Positions 22,491 to 33,425 of a stretch of 64,000 nucleotides of DNA are shown here, one piece after another. How positions within the stretch are numbered: the stretch's first letter is position 1; each line of letters starts with the position of its first letter. Both the position numbers and the translations under genes were made by a program. The notes under the pieces were generated by a model. That model saw nothing but the letters and a program-made list of their open reading frames with translations, was not told the origin of the DNA and did not search any database. The DNA is from Gymnopus androsaceus JB14. Its lineage: Eukaryota > Basidiomycota > Agaricomycetes > Agaricales > Omphalotaceae. The stretch spans positions 434,001-498,000 of the forward strand of contig ML769387.1 of the NCBI GenBank assembly GCA_009733575.1. Reading direction: 5' to 3'.

Positions 22491-22595
22491 TATACTTCAT
22501 TGCGATGGGCCTGCACTTTTGCTGATGGCGCGACCACGTGAAAGCGATTACTTTTTTTTCACACGTGTGCGTTGACTCATCTTCACTCTTCCACA

Positions 22596-25500
22596 ATGCT
22601 CAAAAGAGCACCAACCACGACCGATGGAAAGACTGTGAACAGACTTCAAGAGAGCACTCGTATCAATAAGCCCTTTCGACCTCCCAGCTTTACGACAAAC
22701 ACTGAACGTGTTCAGCCTCAGCGTAAACGGAAACGAGTCTCATACAAGGGACAGCAGGGAGAAGATTCAGACAGCGATGACGATGGTCCAAGTAGAAAGA
22801 AGAAGAAGAATGATAAAGACAGGGACTATATGAACGAAGATGAACTCTTGGCTGCTGTCAAGCAGTATCCAGTGTTCAAGCCAAAGCCTTTCGACCAGCT
22901 CCGTCGTTTCTCGATGCCTTCCATGCGGAACAAGGAAGGCCAGAGTGTCGCTTTATTTCCATCGAATGTTTCTCTCGGAATTCGTCCACAAGCGAAAATA
23001 ATCCCCAGACCTTTACACGATCCTATGGAGGATCATGCCATCGTTCTTTACGACCCTACTATCGACGATAAAGAGACGGAGGAAGAAAAGATGGAGAGGG
23101 AGAAGTTGGAAGCCAGGGAGAAAGCTGCCAAAGAAGCTGAAGAGAAGACAGCGGGGATGTTCAATCCTCACAAGAGCTTAAAAGCTTTGCTGGGCGAAGG
23201 GAAGGAGAATAAGGATAAAGTAGCCAAGGTCCCGGTTGTCATCGATCCTCGACTTACGAAGGTTCTACGTCCTCATCAAGTTGAAGGTGTCAAAGTATGT
23301 GGACTACTCTTTCTCGTGCCCCTTCTCATCAGTGTACCAGTTCTTGTACAAATGTACCACCGGTATGATGGTCGACAACCAGTACGGCTGCATCATGGCG
23401 GACGAGATGGGTCTCGGAAAGACTCTCCAGTGCATCGCTCTACTCTGGACTCTAATCAAACAATCTCCGCATTCGGGAAAGCCTTCCATCGAGAAATGTA
23501 TCATTGCCTGTCCCTCGAGTCTGGTTAAAAACTGGGCCAACGAGCTTGGTGCGTAAGCTTCTGCCTTGACTCGTTTGAACCATACTGACGATTTGTAGTT
23601 AAATGGCTTGGGAACGACGCTATCAACGCTTTGGCTGTAGATGGTAAAGGCGGCAAGGCGGAACTCCTGGTCAAAGTGGCTCAGTGGGTAGCTGCATGTG
23701 GAAGAAATGTTACGCAGCCTGGTAAAGCTTCCCTATCGCGTTTATATTCTGTCATCTTACATTGGATGTTAGTGATGATCGTCTCTTACGAAACATTACG
23801 GACGCTAACAGCGTATCTCACAAACTGCAAGATCGGGCTGTTGCTCTGTGACGAAGGTCATAGATTGAAGAACTCTGGTGAGCATCGACGCGGTCAATTC
23901 TTCGTTCATGTTTCGACTCTACTTGTAGATTCTCAAACTTTCCAAGCACTCAATGGTTTGGACGTGAAACGACGCGTTATCCTTACCGGCACACCAATTC
24001 AGGTTCGTCGTCTACATTGCGAACTCATTCAAAGTCTAACCCACGCGTCTTCCAGAACGATTTGTCCGAATACTTTTCGCTTCTGAATTTCGCGAATCCC
24101 AACTATCTGGGTTCCAAGAATGATTTTAAGAAGAACTTTGAAAACCATATCATCCGTGGCAGAGACGCCTCTGCGAGCGACCACGTGAAGGCTGAGAGCG
24201 AAAAGAAACTGAAGGAATTAGGTGGGCTAGTCACCAAATTCATCATTCGTCGAACGAACGATCTGCTTTCCAAATATTGTATGTGTTTTTGTCACGATTT
24301 AATAACTCAAAGCTCACGCGCCAAACCCAAGTGCCCGTTAAATACGAACAAGTCGTATTCTGCGGCTTGTCAGAGTTCCAACTATCGCTCTATCGCCTCT
24401 TCATCTCATCCCCAGAAATCAAAGCCCTTCTTCGAGGCGTCAACTCTCAACCACTGAAAGCGATCAACATTCTGAAAAAGCTTTGCAATCACCCCGAACT
24501 TTTGAATCTGCCTGATGATCTCATGGGCTCTGAACACTTGATTCCAGAGGGCTTTTGCGGAGCAGGACAAAATGCTATTTCTCGAGGAAGGAATAATCAG
24601 ACGGTTCGCTGCGACTGGGGCGGCAAGTTCCTAGTCCTCGAAAGGTTGTTTCTTGGTCTTCGTTCAGCACTTGTATCCTCAATGACTAATTCCCAATGTC
24701 AGGTTCCTACACCAGCTTCGAACGCAAACGAACGACAAGATTGTCTTGATTAGCAATTATACGCAGACGCTAGACTTGTTTGAGAAATTGTGCAGAACCA
24801 AAAAGTACGTCTTTTTTCGTGGCCCTTTCGTGCCTAACCAGTCTTTCTCTCTGTAGATATGGGTACTTTAGGCTCGACGGCACGATGACCATTACCAAGC
24901 GACAGAAACTCGTTGATCAGTTTAACAACCCCGAGGGGAAGGAGTTTATCTTCTTGCTCAGTAGTAAAGCTGGAGGATGCGGTATCAACCTTATTGGCGC
25001 GAATCGCCTCATCCTTTTCGATCCAGGTAAGTGCTGAAGTTCTAAACTCTCTCTTTGTGATCCTGACGTCGCGGCAGACTGGAACCCAGCTGCTGATCAG
25101 CAAGCTCTAGCTCGAGTGTGGCGTGACGGACAAAAGAAGGAATGTAAGTAGGACTCCTACATACTGTGTCGTCAGAAAATTCATCTTCCTCCCCGCAGGC
25201 TTCGTGTACCGCTTCATCTCTACTGGGACTATAGAAGAGAAGATCTTTCAGCGTCAGGCAAACAAGCAGGCACTTTCTTCAGCCGTCGTTGACGAGAAGG
25301 AGGATACGGAACGCCATTTCACGCTCGATGCGTTGAGGCAGTTGTTTTTGTTCAACGAGGATACGCTGTGCGAAACACACGAGACGTTCAAATGCAAACG
25401 CTGTAAGAATGGAAGACAAACTATGAAGTCTCCTGCTCTGCTTTATGGAGACGCTAGCACGTATGTTCCTCATCGATCACTCTTCTTGAATACGAGGAGT

Positions 25501-25626
25501 CTAACCATTCTGTACAGGTGGAATCATTTCACAAACGAAGAGTTGAAGAACAATCACGACGATTTGTTGCGCGCCGAAGTTGGTCTTCCAGAGGTTTCTT
25601 TTGTGTTTCAGTACATCAGTCATTAG
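22596..25626 (+). CDS. rad54: RAD54 Swi2/Snf2 DNA translocase
   Basis: RAD54 remodels and migrates DNA with RAD51 during homologous recombination. After an N-terminal basic region ([16 protein letters not shown]) the spliced product shows Q-type entry [17 protein letters not shown], Walker [11 protein letters not shown], motif Ia [20 protein letters not shown] box [12 protein letters not shown], motif [39 protein letters not shown], then the second lobe with [35 protein letters not shown] and the arginine-finger region [20 protein letters not shown], and [20 protein letters not shown]. The C-terminal zinc-like CKRCKNG follows. Start ATG at 22596 gives MLKRAPTTT. All introns are short with good ends and the frame is intact. 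The DUF6698 element ends 68 bp upstream, so the core promoter is confined to that gap, which holds two CACGTG E-boxes. Convergent with LIN1. Confidence 0.93.
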
Positions 25627-25719
25627 GGGTCAAGAGATATCGCTACTATTTTCATGTTGTACTTGTAAGCAAGAATTATCGGACTAGAAATACAGGAATA
25701 ATGATACAATGTTCTTGTG

Positions 25720-26939
25720 CTACGAGAGTACCTCGTCCCAATCCTTCCACTCTCCACCTACTTGCCTGACCTTGACTTTCTCTCCCGATGGTCCGAAATA
25801 GGATGCCTTGAACCACGATTGCATCTCCTCCTCTTCGAATGGGCCAAAGGTCTGGTCGGACTGACCAGCACCGGGAACATCCCATTTGTACTCGAATTTT
25901 TTGTTGGCAGACGGAGGGACCCAAGTGGCGTCGACTGTCCCAGAAGAACGGACGGAGCGTACTAACTCTTCGTACGTCTTGGAATAGATATCCGTTTCTC
26001 CTAGTGACATGATGTTTGAGGCCAAGTGGGTGACCTTTTCAATGTCGGAGGGAGCTGTGGAGGACGTCGAGTCTACATCCATATCTCCCTTGTTCTTTCT
26101 AAGCAAACGATTAGTACACTGTGAGATGAGGAAATCTTGTGTGTGCACAACTTACGATTTCTGCTTTGTTTTCTTGGCTTCTATACCAAGCCGCTGCAGC
26201 GCCTCGAGAATGGTTTCACCTTTTTTGAGCATTGCTAGCAACTCTTTCTCGAGGAAAGGCTTCCCGCCGCTCTCCTCGATTTCCTTCTCCTCTGCCTTTA
26301 CACGTTCCTTCTGTAAACGCTCCTGCTGTCGCTTCCGTTGGCGCGCTTTCTTGATCTCCTTCTCATCGAGGCCCTCCATCCAGCGATCGTGAATGCCATG
26401 AGGGTCAAAAGAACGAACATAGGAACCGTCCTCTGTAAACTTTCCTTCCTCCATCTCTTCCCTCATATTGAACGATGACAGCTCGTATCCCATTCCTGCC
26501 TTTTTTCTACGCTCCGCCTCATCTTCATCCTCTGGTTCTGGCTCGGAATTCTCATCCTCTGAACCAGAATTCCCAAACTCCTGCCCTTCAATATCTCCTA
26601 GTCGCATATAACTCTCCTTCTTCTTTGCGCCTGTTTCTTCCTTCTTTTCCTCCTTTTCAGCTACAGCAAACATATCATCGTCTTCATCGTTTTCTGCTTC
26701 TTCTTTCTGCTGAAAACTACACCCTCGCCGTCATCGCTCGAGTCAGAGTCGTATCCTTCGTTTTTGACGCGCCCTTTGCGGTTGGCAGACGGGTTTTCGA
26801 GGGCAGAATCGACGTCTTCGGCAAAAGTAGCTGAATCCTCGCCTGGTTCGACGGTTCGTGTCTTTTTGGAAGGCGGAGGTCGTTGTGAGGAAGACGATGG
26901 CTCGTCGCTGGAATCAGTCGGTCGTTTCTGTCGTGGCAT
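25720..26939 (-). CDS. lin1: LIN1/CD2BP2-type U5 snRNP protein with GYF domain
   Basis: This family associates with the U5 snRNP/tri-snRNP during spliceosome assembly. N-terminus MPRQKRPTDSSDEPSSSS, then Ser/Glu-rich; conserved ESYMRLGDIEGQEF and MREEMEEGKFTEDGSYVR; FDPHGIHDRWMEGL; a Lys/Arg/Glu coiled coil; LLAMLKKGETILEALQRLG; and a C-terminal GYF domain with KFEYKWDVPGAGQ, QTFGPFEEEEMQSWFKASYF and VRQVGGEWKDWDEVL. One intron lies near 26105-26155. One frame change is needed near 26690 (CAGAAAACGATG; one more A gives NDEDDDMFAV in frame), probably an assembly indel because conservation continues on both sides. Start ATG at 26939. Confidence 0.88.
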
Positions 26940-27119
26940 GACGATGGAGAGTTACTAATTATAATAGTACATAATAAATTCTGTGAGAAGCGTGAATAGA
27001 ATAATAATAAAATGAACATACCTTTGATTGCCTGTGAAGGCTGAGATAGGAAAAGCTTGCCATTAGCTTATCTGTAACTCGGTTTATATTATGTTATTCG
27101 CCCTTGAACTAGGGCCACC

Positions 27120-28944
27120 ATGACCTCCCTCTCAGATTTCAGCGTCTTCCTTGGATATGCCTCTATATGTTGTTGGCTTGGTGCTCAGTTTCCGTGAGTG
27201 TATTATCGCGATTAGATTTCCGTGCAAACTCACAAGACGATCCCAGCCAGGTCATCGAAAATATTCGTAGAAAAAGCTGTGAGGGACTTGCTCTTCCTTT
27301 CCTTGCAAATTGGCTGCTGGGTGAGCCTTTTCTATCTCGTGAAAGGAAGATAATTGACGAGTATTGTAGGAGACATCTCGAATCTAATCGGTTGTGTCCT
27401 CACACATCAGCTGCCCTTCCAAGTACTGATTCTGAACACTCTAAAATTGCACTGTCTAATCCGAAATTCTCAGACATGGCTTGCAGTATACTTTGTAACT
27501 GTGGACATGATGCTCTGCGGTCAATATGTCTATTATCAACGCGTAAACCCTCCCCGGTCGAGATCTCGGATAACTCGTCGGATGTCTGTTGACAGACCTT
27601 CACCGCGCTATCGTACACTATCTGCTGTTGCTTCCAATGTCGCTGCTGCCGCCGCTCTGGCAGCCCAGCATGACGAACACACTGCGCCTCGTAGAGCATC
27701 CAGATGGCCCCAGTCAAGCCGCGAAACCTTTTTCGATTCATCTGCGAGTCGTGTTTCGAGGGAAGATGCTGATGGCGATGACGTGGATGAAGGTGCTTTT
27801 TCTGCATTGGCAGACAGTTTTCACTCGGAGGGAGGTCAGACCTATAGGTCACGGTAGAGTTTCCTGGAGCACAGAGCGACATGGACGAAGACGGGGGAAT
27901 AGTGTCGGACGATACCCTGCATTGACTCGATCAGCGTTTCTCCCTCCGACCTCTCACATCGAAAGCAATGTAGACTCTCTTGCTCGAGGTAGATCACTTC
28001 AACGGGATCCTGAACGTGTTCATCTGGATACTGGCTTACCGTCGGTTTCACGCAACTCACGAATCAATAAACAGGGCGCCAGCATGGTCTTTCTAGGTGT
28101 CTTTGCTCTCTTTGGGCTTGGTTCCTTTGGAAGCTTAAAACACGTATCGACCTTTACCGGGCGGGTCTTGGCACCCCGAGCACTGGATTCTTCATTGGAC
28201 GAATTTACCTCGGTCGAACACACAGCTCCATCACTATTCATAGATGAAATCACCTCGGACCATACCCTAATCAGTATACCTCCCACTATCGACTTTGAAC
28301 CCAAAGTTGTAAACTCGGATGATCAAGAACGTATAATCGGTCGCATATTCGCATGGGTATGCACCACACTTTACTTGACATCTCGATTACCACAAATCTG
28401 GAAGAATGTGCGTGTTCTGTTTGACGTTTTTCGCGTCTCTGTCATTCGCTTATCATTCTTCAACGACAGTTTGTCAGAAAATCTGTAGAGGTGCGTAAAG
28501 CTCTCGCATTTTTCCTTGTTCCGATACTAATTGTGCTTTTTAGGGCTTATCGATGTACCTATTTATCTTTGCTTTCCTCGGAAACGTCTTCTATGTCGCC
28601 TCCATCCTCACCTCCGCCGAAGTATTTCAGCCAGCACCAGCCTCTTCAGAATTCATTAAAGAAAGTATTCCGTAAGTCCACAACATGCGCGTTGTATATC
28701 ATCGCTAATTAAACCTTTATTCCCCACGTCCAGGTACATACTAGGCAGCGGCGGAACCCTAGTATTCGACCTGACAATCGTCATACAGTCATTTGTCTAC
28801 CGTCCAAAACCTCACCGCCGACATCGGTCGCGAAGTAGGACGGTTGCGGATGAAGAGGGTGGGTTGATTGCTGGTGATGTTTTGGCTCAGGAAGCGGCTG
28901 TTGTTCATTCGAGGACACGGACCGCTAGTAGTACTCGTGCATGA
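27120..28944 (+). CDS. PQ-loop vacuolar/lysosomal cationic amino-acid transporter (Ypq/PQLC2 type)
   Basis: These seven-helix proteins export lysine/arginine or similar solutes from the vacuole. The N-terminal half has FLGYASICCWLGAQF joined by an intron to PQVIENIRRKSCEGLALPF (first PQ loop), FLANWLLGDISNLIGCV, and FVTVDMMLCGQYVYYQR. A long cytosolic Ser/Arg-rich loop follows. The second half has the second PQ loop in LYLTSRLPQIWKN, then RKSVEGLSMYLFIFAFLGN with FYVASILTSAE, and ILGSGGTLVFDLTIVIQSF. One frame change is needed in the loop near 27848 (CCTATAGGTCACGG), between SFHSEGG and RVSWSTERHGRRRG. The loop is long compared with yeast Ypq proteins. Starts 180 bp from the divergent LIN1 gene; ends with SSTRA at 28944. 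Confidence 0.85.
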
Positions 28945-29220
28945 TAGCATTAGTAGCTATGTGTGCAATACTTGTATTGTACAGAGACTTAGTTGTATTT
29001 ATATATAAAAATTGAGAGATGGATGATGCAGCCTACCAGTGAGAAACTTGTAGAGAGACGTGAACAGACTCCCCGCATTATCTGTGTGCACTCCAGCGGC
29101 AAGTCACGCTTGGCTAGCTTGAAAGTCATCCTCTCATTACTTGTGCTTCCCAAACCATCCTACTTGATTGGCTTCATTGTATCTGCTGAGCTAGTCAGGC
29201 TATCTACAGATGCTAGATAT

Positions 29221-30514
29221 TTATTTAGAAATGCACCAATCATCTACGCATTCTTTCTTCTCAGTCTCCTTCTTTCCTACCAGCTCAGCGTACCCCTGCA
29301 TAATATCCCTGTCTTGGTCAAGCCATTTCTGGAGGCGGCGAACGGGCTTGGGACCGAGGTCAACCAAGACTATTCGGGATGGAAATGAGGATGCAGGGAT
29401 GTTCTGGTTGAGTAGCCCAGGTAGCATGATCATTATCGAGCAATCCTTGAATGTGGCAGAGAGAAGGTACGAGAGGATGTGGTATTGGAGCTTCTTCTGG
29501 CCGCCGTTTTGACTCTGAGGACGGTTGCTCTTGTGATGAGTGGACGCTTTGATACTCAGCAACGAAAGAATACCAGTCGTCAAGCGTGGGCTGCAAACAC
29601 CCTTCTCCGAAAGAGGGAGAGCTCCCCTCGGTAATGGGAATACACATCGTTCCATAATGAGGCCAAGCCCTCTATTCCTATGCCACCCAGCGTCCTCTGT
29701 AGCCGATTCAATATCTTCAACAGAGAAGAAGCTTTCGTTTGGACGAGAGACGCATGAAGCGTTTCAACGACGAGATCGCGAAGCTCCTCTTCTGGAATGG
29801 ACGATTGCAATATACCAAGCTGCTGAAATGTGGATAACAGGTTTCCAGAAGATACCACATTACCGCCAGCAAATAGGCGGAGATTATTTTGAGTTGCAGT
29901 ATCTGCCCAAAAGTCATACAAGGCGTATAAAGCCTTTTTCACTCGTACAGGAGAGTTAGAAAAAAGGTCTAATGGGCAGTAGGTTGTGGACCAACCCCGA
30001 CAGGACGCATGCATGCAGAATCGACAAGTATGCGCTGTTCCGTCTTTGATAAAGGACCACTTGGGCTACAGAGAAGAAAAAAGATCAGTCTTCTGTTGTA
30101 AGACGGGTGACGGAGCGTACTCGCCTTGATTTCGATACTTATAGGACTAGAGACTAGGTTGGGGACCAACAGAGCACTCGTTCGTGAAAAGTCGATACTA
30201 TCAGTCCTCCAAGCCGGCCGTGAGTGGACTGAGAGTGCATAAAGTGTCTCTAGCCAGGACCTACGAAGAGATATCGTCTCGATATCCACTAGATAATCAT
30301 GCGGTACCAAACGAGGGATGATTTCGGTATGAAAAGAGACGGTGATGTCTTCATCTTCCGTTTTTTCAGGACGATCTTTCCTTACGCGCAAGACTTTGTC
30401 AAGAAAGCGTTCATCTGGTGGCCCAATATAAGAGTATACTATGGTATCGCCACCTTCAGCGAGGTATCTCCAGTGATCTGGAGATGTTGCTGTGGAGAGG
30501 TCAAGGAGAGACAT
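29221..30514 (-). CDS. ipk1: Inositol-pentakisphosphate 2-kinase
   Basis: IPK1 phosphorylates Ins(1,3,4,5,6)P5 at position 2 to make phytate. Visible: WRYLAEGGDTIVYSYIG (nucleotide-binding start), KVLRVRKDR, PHDYLVDIE, SIEIKPKW (lysines in the IEIKPKxGF family motif) and, directly after, HTCRFCMHASCRGWSTTYCP with LDLFS, the zinc-site/PLDLFS region. The C-terminal domain has LDDWYSFVAEYQS, LSYLLSATFKDCSIMIML and VLVDLGPKPVRRLQKWLDQD. The intron between IEIK and PKW uses a GC donor (AAG|GCGAGT) and normal AG. Two one-base frame changes are needed between about 29660 and 29480. Start ATG at 30514; 248 bp from the divergent PWWP gene. Confidence 0.83.
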
Positions 30515-30762
30515 TTCATGATCGGAAGTGAACTTGAAGATGTAGAAGGGACTTGAGAAGATGTAGAAGACTTGAATAGCGTTAGGCGCTTGTTCGGATG
30601 CGGATGCGGAGTCCGGCTCCCACCTTACTTGGCTTCAACGACAGCGAGGCACTTTCTCTCCGAGTTGTGCGACATCGCTATATCTTCGCCTTCCCCAGCC
30701 CTCTTGGATCGTTTCACTTATTCTTGGAATTTTTTTTCCTTTGGACTCAGCAACCATCCTCG

Positions 30763-33200
30763 ATGGAACCAGAAATCCCCGGTCGAGCTCATCCTGGAGC
30801 CAAGCTCAAAAATCACGCGTCAAAAGACGTTTTGTTTGGAGAAACTGGACTGAAGAAGGGTTCTTCGCCGGTAAAGTATGGAAGCAGAGCCAAAACGGGT
30901 GCTTATAGCAGGCATTCAGAGAGCATGAGCCCTTCGGCGCGCCCTCAGAGCTCAAAAGCTATCCGTATCGAGACTTCCAATGCGTCTCCTAGGACTCCGT
31001 CGAAAAAACGTCCCTTTACAACTTCCAACGACGATAGCGACGTAGAGATATCCGAGCTCTCGCCTTTGAGTCCGTTGACTCCGTTGACTCCGTTCAAATC
31101 TGGCTCTGGGAGTGGCGTGTCTCCTACGCGTAGATCTGCGCCAAAAGCAGATTGGCGCGTCCCAAAACGAGGAGATCTTGTCTGGGTTCGTTTGAGCGAG
31201 ACAGGCGAGGTTTTCGAGCCAGAGCTTGATGATGAGGGTGATTTCATATGGTGGCCAGCAAAGGTATGCGTAAATCCCTTCTTGTCACAGTCAATAATTC
31301 ATGTCTATGTCAAACAGGTAACCGAGGGAGGGAAGAACCTTACCGTCCGTCCGTATGGTACCATTGGTGCTTCTCCAACCGTCCGCATCCGACCTTCCCA
31401 GCACAACATTCTTTCCTTTACTGATTCGCTCAGTGGCCAACCGCGTTTCAAGAGTCAATCCTTCCAAAACTCAACTGTGTTACTTGGATCCCCTAGAAAA
31501 AAGGTCAAGCACGATCATCATATTATCAATTGGTCAGAAGCAGTCTCCGAAATTCTTCAAGATGATGGTCGTCCGCCAATCGAGCTCGTCGCTCGGTCTG
31601 CTCAGAGTCCCAACTCTCGCAAGCGGAACGGAAAGAGAAATACCAGCGTGATGGGCAAAGGGAAGACTGGTAGCGACGATGAACTCCAGGATGAACTGGA
31701 GTCCGAGAGCGATTGGGATCCTCCCGAACCCGACGAAATGCTCGCCATACCGGGCGAATTAGTTTTGGCCCGTGAACGAGCTGATTCCAAAATCCACTGG
31801 CCAGCAAAAGTCCTGGGCTTTATAACTCCGACGAAACCTAAAGGTAAAGCCCGACCCAAGGAGCCCAAATATAATGTTGTCTTTCTGGATAACACTGAGA
31901 AATCAGTTCCTAGAGAGTGGTTTTACGCTTGCGATGAGCCTGAATTCGGGACTTGCGAGGTTAGACTAACCACTCTTGTTTTCGACGATTCTAATTGAAT
32001 CGTTTTGCACAGATGGGCAAGTTCGAAAGCCAACATGTCGACATTGACAATCCAGACGAAGATGCGGATGCTCCGCAAAACACCCAAACTGTGGATATTC
32101 CTCGAAGTCCCAGTCCTGTTCCGCTCTCTTCCCTATCCTCTGATTTCGGAGATCTCCCAATTCGTGTACAGTTGGGCTACATGAAGCCTGTCCTCCTCGC
32201 CATCTTGAACGCCCAATACCCGCCAGCGAAAGCCCGACATGACAGTTTCATGAAGGGAGGGAAAGCGCGCACGGGGCTAGGAGCATCTGCAGGGCTACGC
32301 GGAACGATACCTCCTCGAGATATCGAAAAGCTTCAGAAGCACTTGTGTGACTGGTGTCTCCGAGACGAGGTCAGAGCCACCAACGATTCAGAAGACGATG
32401 CTGTTGCAATGGAAGTGGAGGCGGAGGCGCGCCTTCCTTTGGAACACATCGATAATGCGAGTTCGACTTCAATCGTAGACTCTGGTACAGTACCTGTAAC
32501 TTCCCACTCTGCTAAAGAGAATATTCACCCCGATGATGAAGGAAAGTCTGTCTTATCAAAGGTATGCGGGCTTCTCTTTCAAAAACGAAAATCTAATAAA
32601 GCTCTTACATGGTGAATAGGACTTGATCTTGGATTTACCTTCTTCAGCCGGCCTTAGCGGATTCAAGTTTGCCCCCGTCACCTCGTCCAACGCTTCCTCC
32701 GTCTTCATCCATGATATCCCTGGCGTCCGAAGACGGTGCTAATCCTTTCAGCAGTCAAACCGAAAATGCAAATAATGAGGTCCCGACTGATGGAACCCCG
32801 TTGAAGCTGGAGAGACAAAAAGGTTGCGAGGCGTATGAAAACCTCAGCGGCTTAGAGAAGATTTCTGTTAGTCAACTTTCCTCCTTTCTATCCTTCAAGC
32901 TGACTTGTTTCGTAAAAGTATTGTGCTACCGTTCTTCTTCCGGAAGCCGTGTTCCAACTTTTGCTTTGGCGGAACGGCCACCGAACTTGTGTCGAATTAC
33001 TTTCTGATGTTGAAGAAGCCGAACTGCATACCAAGGCAGAGGCACTCGCTCAGGAAACTGACTGGGTTTTTGATGTTGTGCGTTTGCGGGAGACAAAGGT
33101 GCAACATTTGAAGAAACAGGCCGGAAAGAAGAATGATACCAGTGGTAGTCGTAGTGGCAGACAATCATCCAGACCCAAACGAAACTCTGCCAGGTACTAA
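30763..33200 (+). CDS. Protein with two PWWP-like domains
   Basis: Spliced product of about 740 residues, intact. PWWP domains bind methylated histone tails and DNA. First domain: VPKRGDLVWVRLSETGEVF followed by GDFIWWPAKV. Second: IPGELVLARERADSKIHWPA, KVLGFITPTKP and YNVVFLDNTEKSVPREWFY. The N-terminus is Ser/Pro-rich with a TPLTPLTPF phospho-site-like run. The C-terminal half holds GYMKPVLLAILNAQYPPAKA, a helical LCDWCLRDEVRATND region, VLLPEAVFQLLLWRNGH and a basic tail. Introns have good GT-AG ends (31264-31317, and one just upstream of MGKFESQHV). The domain fit is good, but no single named family is clear; a chromatin reader is the likely role. Convergent with the chromodomain gene. 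Confidence 0.75.
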
Positions 33201-33425
33201 AAGGGATTGTACAAAATCAATATATGTATGTATATGTATGTCTGTATCTAATTTTTACGCTTTGCTATCGTACCTTCGTATCTTGCTGTCGTATATATCT
33301 ATGTTTTTCATGAAATCATGATACTTTGTTCGACCAGAAATACCACACGAGTATTCCCCATAACTTCATAAATGACAAAACAAGAAACTGACAGCGTTCA
33401 AAAATTTAGATCCTCCAGCCATATT

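Larger units (their letters stand above)
19975..22527. mobile_element. Putative 2.55-kb TIR element carrying a DUF6698-like gene
   Basis: Left end CATCAGCAAAAGTGCA (19975-19990, preceded by GC) is matched by its exact complement at 22512-22527 (followed by GC), an 18-bp inverted repeat if the GC pairs are included. Inside each end lies a dense cluster of CAAGG/ACAAGG motifs (20020-20125; 22320-22490), a subterminal-repeat layout known from several DNA-transposon superfamilies. Its only gene is DUF6698-like, with no recognised transposase catalytic motif. The first 11 bases match the MITEs at 8114, 13948 and 15044. No convincing target-site duplication was seen. Confidence 0.6.
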
